A stretch of DNA of 64,000 bases, taken from contig CM064517.1 in NCBI GenBank assembly GCA_032716605.1, positions 20,252,125 to 20,316,124 of the forward strand, written 5' to 3'. Numbering within the stretch: position 1 is the stretch's first letter; every line of letters starts with the position of its first letter. Both the position numbers and the translations under genes were made by a program. Below, one piece after another: positions 46,449 to 55,107 of this stretch. This DNA comes from Paralithodes platypus. Lineage: Eukaryota; Arthropoda; Malacostraca; Decapoda; Lithodidae. A model generated the notes under the pieces. It was not told where the DNA came from, searched no databases, and was given only the letters and a program-made list of their open reading frames with translations.

Positions 46449-46590
46449 GTTCTCTCCACCATCCAACTTTACTTCTAAACTCAATTAATGAAGTTAACAA
46501 ACACATGTGGCAGTCCGGGGATTCGAACCCAGGACGCTCACACTGAAAATCAACACACTTATGCATTGCGCTACGAAGACAGTTAAAGAA
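46449..46590 (-). mobile_element. tRNA-derived SINE, complete copy
   Basis: Reverse-strand head GTCTTCGTAGCGCAATGCAT (A box), CCTGGGTTCGAATCCCCGGA (B box), GCCACATGTGTTTGTTAACT and body to GATGGTGGAGAGAACATAAT. A 3' body fragment recurs at 46769-46805 (TTATGTTCTCTCCACCAACC). Confidence 0.88.
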
Positions 46591-46805
46591 TTCTGCACAA
46601 CCCTACGATTTTATTATGCAGTTTCGAATCCTGCATACCAATCTTAGCATGTACATTCATTCCAACTGCACTATCGGAGGCTATGAATATGTGAATGAAA
46701 ATAGTAATTAATGGGGCGCTTAAACCTAGGGAAGGCCTCTCGATAAACTACTGAACCAGAATTAATTATTATGTTCTCTCCACCAACCAACTTTACTTCT
46801 AAACT

Positions 46806-47288
46806 ATAATAATTAGCCATTAAAATAGGTTTTCTTTGAAAGACATTGCAAGAAAATATATATTTGATGGGTAACTATAATATTTCTCCCATAATATTTT
46901 CCACAAATAATTATTTATAGGCATAGATATATGTCTAAAGCTAAATATTAGCAGAAATTATTGTTACAGATAATTTCTTATATATAATTATGGGTGAAGT
47001 TTATGTTTATATAAGCACTACAACATAATTACACTAATGTATATATTATGCACGACTAGGACGCTAGATTCATTCATCCTCGCACAACTTCAACAGATAA
47101 ACGTATAGGCATAGCGCTCAGAGTATTCGTAAGTAAAAGCCATTAATTTAAAAAGAATACTGTGCATTGCATTACTTGTTAATAACCAGGGATCAATACA
47201 CATATAGTACACTTGATAACAAATTATAATCAAGCTATAGTTAAGTAAACAGGCCTATTCACCTCTGCACTAGGTTGCTGGATTTTAG
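46806..47288. other. Upstream region of the protease-like gene
   Basis: AT-rich, no repeat recognised. A pyrimidine-ending GGATTTTAG at 47280-47288 could be a 3' splice acceptor for the following open frame. No clear TATA box can be assigned because the whole region is AT-rich. Confidence 0.45.
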
Positions 47289-47309
47289 CTCCTTAACATA
47301 CCTCGCGAA

Positions 47310-48176
47310 ATGGTGCGAAGGAACATAAAGCTGTACCGGTACCCCAATGAAATGAAATGTTTGGAGGCATTGGCCAAAATCGGAACAGAATGGATTCATT
47401 TGCTCGTTGATACAGGTTCTTTCGGCACATTTCTTTCACTGGACATTATTAAGCAGTGTGGCTGGTTGAAAGACGTGAGGGCTAAGCCTGATGATTGGGA
47501 TTGTCCTGGTTTAGTAGGTGCGATAAATAACAAGGTGATAATGCTAGAAGGTGTCAAAGATGATTGTCCAGTATACGTTAAGCCGTTTATCTATGTTATG
47601 TCGACCGTGGAATCTCCTATTTTGGGCTGTGATGTATTAACTCCACATAGCGCCATAATTCTCGACATGGATAAATCTGATCCATATATGTCCTTGCAAC
47701 TTGTGGACATTTCTGAAGCAAAGGTACCAAAGATGCCCGAGTACACATCAGTGGAAGTAAATGGCGAGAACGTGATGGCTATGATAGATACTGGCAGCAC
47801 AGATTGTTTTATGCCAGGTCACCTTGCTGAGCAGTGCCCAGTCGATATTAAGGATCTGGATGAGCCAGTTCAAGCTGTTCGCATTTATGAGACGGCGTAT
47901 CTCGCACAATATTGTAGTGATGTTACCATCTCAGTAGGTGAGCTTGAGTCACAGTGTCAAATCTTTGTTGATGAGGAGGATGAATATACCTATATGCTGG
48001 TAGGAATGACTTTGTTGGAACATTGTCCAAGACTAGCTGTCACTTCGGATGGTATCCTCCTCGGCCCTGCACGTTCCAACCCAAAGCCTTCTCCTGAGCA
48101 GCCCCCTCACAACACACTGCCCCAGAAGAAGTCTCAGCGTGTCTCAAAGTGTAAACATACACGCACACGGAAATAA
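47310..48176 (+). CDS. Tandem retropepsin-like aspartic protease protein
   Basis: 288 codons, uninterrupted, with ordinary non-repetitive codon use. Two similar halves: half 1 has HLLVDTGSFGTFLSL (catalytic-type DTGS at residues 34-37) and ESPILGCDVL (about 101-110), the hydrophobic-LG-x-D element of retropepsins. Half 2 has VMAMIDTGSTDCFMPG (DTGS at 160-163) and YMLVGMTLLEH (about 228-238), where the Asp of LGxD is lost. A Pro/Lys-rich basic tail (about 256-288) follows. Retropepsins normally act as homodimers of one such half; here two are fused. No gag, RT or integrase motif adjoins. An in-frame TAG lies just upstream, inside a possible acceptor (TTTTAG at 47283-47288), so the coding exon could begin at 47289. 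AATAAA overlaps the stop. Cys-rich. It may be a domesticated retroelement protease or a transposon remnant. Confidence 0.72.
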   Translation: MVRRNIKLYRYPNEMKCLEALAKIGTEWIHLLVDTGSFGTFLSLDIIKQCGWLKDVRAKPDDWDCPGLVGAINNKVIMLEGVKDDCPVYVKPFIYVMSTVESPILGCDVLTPHSAIILDMDKSDPYMSLQLVDISEAKVPKMPEYTSVEVNGENVMAMIDTGSTDCFMPGHLAEQCPVDIKDLDEPVQAVRIYETAYLAQYCSDVTISVGELESQCQIFVDEEDEYTYMLVGMTLLEHCPRLAVTSDGILLGPARSNPKPSPEQPPHNTLPQKKSQRVSKCKHTRTRK

Positions 48177-48270
48177 ATCTTAAGTTATAACCCTTTCAAC
48201 TTTCGAAAACTCAATATTATATGCAAGTCGGTTTTAGTCGGATAATAGATATTCACGCCGACTTAGACCC

Positions 48271-48486
48271 TTAGCCCTTTCAGTACCGGTGGCCTGTTTT
48301 GTCATATTTTAGTTATATTTAGACAACTACTGTATATACAGCTTAAGAACGATCTGTGAGAGTTAAAAGGGATTAATGAGAGTTTGAGGTCTTTTAATTG
48401 CTAGAGGTCCTTCCAAAGCTGAATAATATGGTCTAATAGTACCCAGAATATAATGAAAAGGACGCCCCCGGTACTGAAGGAGTTAA
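48271..48486. mobile_element. Family C foldback element (C7)
   Basis: 216 bp. TTAGCCCTTTCAGTACCGG on the left is inverse to CCCGGTACTGAAGGAGTTAA on the right. The first TTAA is mutated to TTAG. It lies 95 bp past the protease-like stop codon. Confidence 0.88.
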
Positions 48487-48499
48487 TGTGAAACCTGTA

Positions 48500-48710
48500 G
48501 TTTCTGAACCCCCTTCTCTTTCATGCTTAGCCCCATTAGTTTTCAAATTTTAAAAATTTCGCCCATTTCTTTGTCAATATTATTACCTTTTTTGCCATTT
48601 TGGTGTCTATTTTCTTCCTGGCGAGCAATAGCGAGCCTAAAAGTTAGGAGGAGCTGGGACATTTTTCTACTGACAAATTTACACATTTATCTCGAAGGGT
48701 GGTCTTTGGG
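48500..48710 (+). mobile_element. Family A element, truncated by repeat K (A12)
   Basis: Starts inside the left end (TTTCTGAACCCCCTTCTC) and runs through CTGGCGAGCAATAGCGAGCC to ATCTCGAAGGGTGGTCT, where it joins repeat K. The right terminus is absent. Confidence 0.82.
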
Positions 48711-48948
48711 ATTATCAACTCTGCGTAAGCAGAGTTTGGTATTGCCCCCCCGTATAGTGGGTACCACCGGAAAAAAAAATCTGTCTTCGTCGATGTTGTC
48801 GTCCGTCTGTCCCGGAACTCCTCCTAGACCATTGGACGTATTTTCACCAAATTTCACACGAACATTCGATGGGTGAATGCGAACATCATTCAAAACAGAT
48901 TTTTTGAATTTGTGCAATAGTTATGATTTAGATCCAACATATGGTTCC
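48711..48948 (-). mobile_element. Dispersed repeat K (reverse copy)
   Basis: Inverse of 23858-24113, from TTATCAACTCTGCGTAAGCA to GATCCAACATATGGTTCC, then a C run. Keeps the MHKFKK..GLGGVP frame on the reverse strand. Confidence 0.82.
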
Positions 48949-49020
48949 CCCCCCCCCCCTCCCGTCATCCCCCTGAACTTTGTTTCCCACATTTTCCTTG
49001 GTTGTACCTCTCTAGTCCGT

Positions 49021-49405
49021 TTAAGGGGAGGTGGGTCGTATTTCTGGTCCCTGTACGTCCTCATGCTTAGCCCTATTATTTTTAAGATTTTAAGATGTGT
49101 GCCCCATTAGTCTGTAGATTTTAAGACTTTTCGCCCCAATTTTTTTTCTGGTCAATATTAAGACCTTTCGTGGTATTTAGGTGTCGATATTTTGCCTGGC
49201 GAACGATAGTGAGCATGTAATATTGGAAGAACCAACCTTCGGCCGGGACATTCTTCTACCGAAAAATTTACAAATTAATCTAGAAGGGGGATCTAATGGA
49301 TGTTTTTTAAGTTTGATGGAGGTCCAGGGAGGAAACTAAAAAAATAAAATAAAAAATATGATGAAAAGATCCATACATGAGAAAATAAATACGCCCATCT
49401 CTCTT
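49021..49405 (+). mobile_element. Family A element (A13)
   Basis: Forward, TTAAGGGGAGGTGGGTCG on the left, TTAATCTAGAAGGGGGATCT subfamily. The right end lacks a clean TTAA (GCCCATCTCTCTTGG). Confidence 0.87.
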
Positions 49406-49439
49406 GGTTTTTGGGGCTACTTAATCATTTATATATATA

Positions 49440-49761
49440 TATAATTTTGAGTTTCCTCGCTAGACCTCCACCAAGCTTAAAAACACACCCCCTATACCCC
49501 CTTTTAAGATATATTTGTACATTTTTCGGTAGAAAAATATCCCGGCCGAAGGCTGGTTCTTCCAAAATTACAGTCTCGCTATCGCTCGCCAGGAAAGAAT
49601 TGACACCTAAACGGCACGAAACGTGTTAATATTGACAAAGTAATTGGGCAAAAGTTCTCAAAATCTCTAAACTAGTGAACGAACGCCTTAAAATCTCTAA
49701 ACTAATGGGTCTAAATATGAGGGACAAGGGGGGCCTGAAAAAGCGAGTACCTCCCCCTTAA
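49440..49761 (-). mobile_element. Family A element (A14)
   Basis: Reverse copy ending CGAGTACCTCCCCCTTAA. Its terminal TTAA at 49758-49761 is also the first TTAA of A15. The left terminus is lost in an AT run. Confidence 0.9.
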
Positions 49762-50093
49762 GGGGAGGTTTTTAGTTTGTTTCCTACTCTTCCAGCAATC
49801 TTAAAATTTCACCCCTTCGAACCCCTTTCAAGATAAATTTGTAAATTTTTCGGTAGAAAAATGTCCCGGCCGAAGGCCGGTTACTCTTAAATTACAGGCT
49901 CGCTATCGCTCGCCAGGATAAAATCGACACCTAAATGGCACGAAAGGTCTTAAAATTGACAGAAATGGGGCGGAAGTTCTTAAAATCACCTAACTAATGG
50001 GTCGAACGTCTTAAAATTTCAAAAGCTATGGGGCTAAACATGAGGGAGAAAAGAGTTAAGAAAAATATCCCTCAAGTGGAGATCTCCCCTTAA
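49758..50093 (-). mobile_element. Family A element, palindromic-end subfamily (A15)
   Basis: Reverse copy from TTAAGGGGAGGTTTTTAG to CTCAAGTGGAGATCTCCC then CTTAA. The GGAGATCTCC end is shared with A4. Confidence 0.9.
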
Positions 50094-50172
50094 GTTATCC
50101 GCTGCGTGTTGTTGATATTTTTTCTGAGTCACCTTCTCTTTCTGTTGCCTTTCCTTACTCATCTCCGCCTCC

Positions 50173-50387
50173 TTAACCCATTCTGTACCGCCGACGTCTT
50201 TATAATTGGATTTCAGCTATAGTTAGACGGTTTTATGAAGCTTAGGAAGGATATATGGTAGCTAATAGGATTAATGTGGATCGTCAGTAGCCTTCTTAAT
50301 GGTAGACGTCCTTCCTAAGCTGCACAAAATCGTCTAAATATAGCTAGAATAAATCATAAAATACGTCGCTGGTACAGAAAGGGTTAA
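50173..50387. mobile_element. Family C foldback element (C8)
   Basis: 215 bp, TTAACCCATTCTGTACCG to CTGGTACAGAAAGGGTTAA. Inner arms TTTTATGAAGCTTAGGAAGG / CCTTCCTAAGCTGCACAAAA pair well. Confidence 0.92.
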
Positions 50388-50588
50388 CGATATTTTAGTT
50401 GTTATTTTTTCTGACTCGTTCAGTTTTCAATTTAGTGCCTGGTGCTAGGAGTTTATTATAGTTAAGATAAGTTTGTCATACTGGCAACATCCTTATTTTG
50501 AAGGTACGGATGCGGATATTACATTTACTAAGACATAAAACGCGAATGCGGATTTCACACATTTTGCGGCAAATTTACATATTCGGAT

Positions 50589-50793
50589 ATTTGATATATC
50601 TCTCTACCCTGTACAGTACATACTAAATAATACATTGTTACATCTTCTACTGCAGCATTTGATGTATCTCTCTACCCTGTACAGTACATACTAAATAATA
50701 CATTGTTACATCTTCTACTGCAGCATTTGATATATATCTCTACCCTGTACAGTACATACTAAATAATACATTGTTACATCTTCTACTGCAGCA
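50589..50793. repeat. 68-bp tandem repeat, 3 copies
   Basis: Units begin ATTTGATATATCTCTCTACC, continue CTGTACAGTACATACTAAAT and end CTTCTACTGCAGC. Almost identical. Confidence 0.95.
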
Positions 50794-50865
50794 TTTCTAA
50801 CTTTACAAATTACACAGGACACGGCGAATAGCGATCTCTCGTTAGAATTAGCACCAACAAACCTA

Positions 50866-51206
50866 TTAAGGGGAGATGGGCCGTTTTCCTGTTCCCCTTT
50901 CTTCTTCATGCTTATCCCCATTAGTTTTGAGATTTTAAGACGTTTGCACCATTAGTTTGTCGATTTTAAGACCTTTCGTCCCATTTCTTTGTCAATATTT
51001 AGACCTTTCGTGCCCTTTAGGTGTCGATTTCTTTCCTGGCGAGCGATAGCGAGCCTATAATTGTGGAGGAACCGGCCTTCGGCTGACATTTTTCTACCGA
51101 AAAATGTACAAATTCATTTAGTTTGAGGGAGGTCTAGGGAGGAAACTAAAAAATATACATGAACATATAAATATATCGACCCCAAAAAATAACCACTGTT
51201 CCCTAA
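50866..51206 (+). mobile_element. Family A element (A16)
   Basis: Forward copy, TTAAGGGGAGATGGGCCG on the left. A deletion removes the AAGGGGGGTCTAGG region, and the right end is AACCACTGTTCCCTAAA with the TTAA mutated. Confidence 0.88.
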
Positions 51207-51553
51207 AAAGATTATAGATATTTTGTAAAGTAACCAACTTCATTATTTTTAAGAGCACATGATGCATAGGGAACACCATACTATGATTCAATGATCCGAA
51301 GAGGCTCACCAAATATAATAGAAAGGTCTGTAGGCTGGGTAGGAAGTGGGTATGGTGTTACAGTAGCCCCTCCTCCTACCTTGTTACTGAACCTCTATAG
51401 CACATCAAACTGTGCTAAAGAATTGTCTACCAGGTCATGCAAGGCTATCATACATACAATATATACATGTATATATAAAATGCTTTTTTCTACGGAATAT
51501 CATTAATAATAGATTGATTTTAATTGTTCGATCATTATTATGGCAGTAGTATA

Positions 51554-51739
51554 TTGCACAATGTATCTCACGGCTATCTCTTTATTGCACAATGTATCTC
51601 ACGGCTATCTCTTTATTGCACAATGTATCTCACGGCTATCTCTTTATTGCACAATGTATCTCACGGCTATCTCTTTATTGCACAATGTATCTCACGGCTA
51701 TCTCTTTATTGCACAATGTATCTCACGGCTATCTCTTTA
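51554..51739. repeat. 31-bp minisatellite, 6 copies
   Basis: Unit TTGCACAATGTATCTCACGG then CTATCTCTTTA, six identical copies. Because 31 is not a multiple of three, the array is open in all three forward frames, so each protein frame shows the same peptide series. No evidence of translation. Confidence 0.97.
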
Positions 51740-51993
51740 TCAAGAACGATTGTAAAAAAAAAAAATCTCAATTCATCGTCTGCATCTATAATCTAAGAAA
51801 ACCTGTTCGGAGTTATGCGTCTGGAGGGGAAGACATGTTTTGGCAACACAGCAGGGCCAAGGGTGCGCGTAACTTGTTCAAACTTAAGCGTAGGTTCTTA
51901 GTTACGTGTATGGAAGGAATAAGAGTAATACTGCGTTCATTAAGGGAGCTCAGACGGTATTGGGCAGCATAATTTACTGGTTCGGCTCAATGG

Positions 51994-52315
51994 TTTAAGG
52001 AAGGGGTTTAGTTTGCTCTCTAAACCTCTATCAAACTTAAAAAAACACCCACAAGACCCCCCTTCGATATAAATGTGTACATTTTTCGGTAGAAAAATGT
52101 CCCGGCAAGGCCGATTCCTCTTCAAATACAGGCTCGCTATCGCTCACCAGGAAAAATCGACCCATAACTGGTACGAAAGGTCTTAATATTGGCAAAAAAA
52201 TGGGACAAAAGGTCTGAAAATCGCCAAACTAATGGGGCGAATGTCTTGAAATTTCATAACTAATAGGGCTAAACATGAGGAAAAGGACTCTAAAAAAACA
52301 ACGGCCTCCCCTTAA
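51994..52315 (-). mobile_element. Family A element (A17)
   Basis: Reverse copy from TTAAGGAAGGGGTTTAG to AACAACGGCCTCCCCTTAA. Its outer end is repeated as the 22-bp array that follows. Confidence 0.9.
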
Positions 52316-52628
52316 ATACACAACGGCCTCCCCTTAAATACACAACGGCCTCCCCTTAAATACACAACGGCCTCCCCTTAAATACACAACGGCCTCCCCT
52401 TAAATACACAACGGCCTCCCCTTAAATACACAACGGCCTCCCCTTAAATACACAACGGCCTCCCCTTAAATACACAACGGCCTCCCCTTAAATACACAAC
52501 GGCCTCCCCTTAAATACACAACGGCCTCCCCTTAAATACACAACGCCCTCCCCTTAAATACACAACGGCCTCCCCTTAAATACACAACGGCCTCCCCTTA
52601 AATACACAACGGCCTCCCCTTAAATACA
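52299..52628. repeat. 22-bp array derived from a family A terminus
   Basis: About 15 copies of ACAACGGCCTCCCCTTAAAT then AC. The unit equals the last bases of A17 plus flanking AAATACAC, so the array seems to have grown from the transposon end. One unit has CGCCCT in place of CGGCCT. Confidence 0.95.
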
Positions 52629-52845
52629 CATACGACGTGGCCTTTTGACTTAAATACACATATACAACGTGGCCTTTTGACTTAAATACACATATACGAC
52701 GTGGCCTTTTGACTTAAATACACATATACGACGTGGCCTTTTGACTTAAATACACATATACGACGTGGCCTTTTGACTTAAATACACATATACGACGTGG
52801 CCTTTTGACTTAAATACACATATACGACGTGGCCTTTTGACTTCC
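52622..52845. repeat. 32-bp array, 7 copies
   Basis: Unit AAATACACATATACGACGTG then GCCTTTTGACTT. It shares AAATACACA and GGCC with the preceding 22-bp unit, suggesting derivation from it. Confidence 0.95.
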
Positions 52846-52956
52846 TGGACCAATTACGTCGTCGCCTGGCTGTCCCCCCCCCCCCCCCCCTCCCTCCCCT
52901 TTCCTTTCTCACCGTCACCCATGTCTTATATCTGGAACCATCTCCTTGGATTACTT

Positions 52957-53328
52957 ATAAGGGGAGACAGACCGTTTTTCTGGACCCCCTTCTCCCTAAT
53001 GTTTAGCCCCACTAGTTTTGAGATTTTAAGACGTTGGTTCCATTAGTTTGGGGATTTTATGACCTTTCACCCCCATTTCTTTGTCAATATTAGGACCCTT
53101 CGTGCCATTTAGGTGTCGATTTTTTCCTGGCGAGCGGTAGCGAGCCTGTAATTTTAAGAGGAATCGGCGTTTGGCCGGGACATTTTTCTACCGAAAAATT
53201 TACAAATCTATCTTGAAGGGGGTTCTATGGGGTGTTTTTCTAAGCTTGATGGAAGTCTAGGGAGGAAAGTAAAAAGATATATGAATAAATGAATTAATAG
53301 ACCAAACAAACAGCCGCTGTCCCCTTAA
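52957..53328 (+). mobile_element. Family A element (A18)
   Basis: Forward, left end TATAAGGGGAGACAGACC (TTAA mutated to TATAA), right end CCGCTGTCCCCTTAA. Confidence 0.9.
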
Positions 53329-53500
53329 TATACTCTCATACCACCTATTGAGACTCTAATTCACTAGGTACTGCCTTCCGTTGGATAATTTATATATGCA
53401 AAAATTCGTTCAGTCAAATGTATTGGAAAGAGTAAGGTTGTTTTTACGGAGTTGAGGTGGGCTTCGTAGTATTGCACTCAAACTTAAGTACATCAAATAT

Positions 53501-53600
53501 NNNNNNNNNNNNNNNNNNNNNNNNNNNNNNNNNNNNNNNNNNNNNNNNNNNNNNNNNNNNNNNNNNNNNNNNNNNNNNNNNNNNNNNNNNNNNNNNNNNN
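53501..53600. other. Assembly gap of 100 N
   Basis: Exactly 100 unknown bases, the usual size for a gap of unknown length. Sequence on both sides overlaps (see the next entry). Confidence 0.99.
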
Positions 53601-54951
53601 AAACTAATGGGGCGAATGTCTTGAAATTTCATAACTAATAGGGCTAAACATGAGGAAAAGGACTCTAAAAAAACAACGGCCTCCCCTTAAATACACCACG
53701 GCCTCCCCTTACAATACACAACGGCCTCACCCTTAAATACACAACGGCCCTCCCCTTAAATACACAACGGCCTCCCCTTAAATACCCAACGTCCTCTCCC
53801 CTTAAATACACAACGCCCTCCCCTTAAATACACAACGGCCTCCCCTTAAATACACAACGGCCTCCCCTTAAATACACAACGGCCTCCCCCTTAAATACAC
53901 AAAACGGCCATCCCCTTTACATACAACATACGACGTTGGCCTTTTGACTTAAATACACATATACAACGTGGGCCTTTTGACTTAATTACACATATACAAC
54001 GTGGACCTTTTGACTTAAATACACATTAACGACGTGGCCTTTTGACTTAAATACACATCTAAGACTTGGCCTATATTGACCCTTAAATACACATATACGA
54101 CGTGGCCTTTTGCTTTAAATACCACATATCCGACGTGGCCTTTTGACCTTAAATACACATATACGACTTGGCCTTTTTACTTACCTACACATATACGACG
54201 TGGCCTTTTGACTTAATACACCTATACGACGTGGCCTTTTGACTTAAATACACATCATACGACGTGGCCTTATTGACGTCCTGGGACCAATTACGTCCGT
54301 CGCCTGGCTGTCACCCCCCCCCCCCCACCTCCCCTTTCCTTTCTCAACCATGTCACCCATGTCTTATTCTGGAACCATCTCCTTGGATTACTTATATAGG
54401 GGAGACAAACCGTTTTTCCTGGACCCCCCCCCCCCTTGTCCCTAATGTTTAGCCCCACTAGTTTTGGAGATTTGGTAAGACGTTGGTTCCATTAGTTTGG
54501 GGATTTTCGACCTTTCACAACCCATTTCTTTGTCAATATTAGGACCCTTCGTGCCATTTACGTGTCGATTTTTTTTCCTGGCGAGCGGTAGCGAGCCTGT
54601 AATTTTAAGAGGAATCGGCGTTTGGCCGGGACATTTTTCTACCGAAAAATTTACAAATCTATCTTGAAGGGGGTTCTATGTTTTTTTTCTTCTAAGCTTG
54701 ATGGAGGTCTAGGGAGGAAACTAAAAGATATATGAATAAATGAATTAATAGACCAAACAAACAGCCACTGTCCCCTTAATATACTCTCATACCACCTATT
54801 GAGACTCTAACTCACTAGGTACTGCCATCCGTTGGATAATTTATATATGCAAAAATTCGTTCAGTCAAATGTATTGGAAAGAGTAAGGTTGTTTTTACGG
54901 AGTTGAGGTGGGCTTCGTAGTATTGCACTCAAACTTAAGTACATCAAATAT
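53601..54951 (+). repeat. Second copy of 52226-53500, probable unmerged contig overlap
   Basis: Starts AAACTAATGGGGCGAATGTC as at 52226 and reaches CTCAAACTTAAGTACATCAA, where the first copy stops at the gap. It contains the A17 end, the 22-bp and 32-bp arrays and a second A18 (54394-54779). It differs by many single-base indels inside homopolymers and repeats (CCTCACCCTTAAA, GGCCCTCCCC), a pattern of unpolished sequence. Confidence 0.88.
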
Positions 54952-55032
54952 ATCTTCCCTTGACACAACGGGATTTGAACTAGAGACTTTAAGGTTACCA
55001 GTTCAATAGCCTGATCAATTCACCAAGCCTAC

Positions 55033-55034
<2 letters not shown>
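54898..55034 (-). mobile_element. tRNA-derived SINE, second family
   Basis: Reverse-strand B box GTTCAAATCCCGTTGTGTCA, then AGGGAAGATATATTTGATGT; head GTAGGCTTGGTGAATTGATC. Same family as 27066-27215. The part at 53448-53500 is the same SINE cut by the gap. Confidence 0.72.
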
Positions 55035-55099
<65 letters not shown>

Positions 55100-55106
55100 A
55101 GGAGAG
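55035..55106. repeat. (GA)n microsatellite at LINE 3' end
   Basis: About 70 bp of GA with a few AGG interruptions, lying where the reverse-strand LINE ends. This fits tail slippage at a retrotransposed 3' end. Confidence 0.9.
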
Positions 55107-55107
55107 T

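Noticed and set aside
51524..51972. Three frames repeating the same short peptide (YCTMYLTAISL type)
   Set aside because: 31-bp minisatellite, where 31 is not divisible by three, so all frames repeat one peptide; no coding signal.
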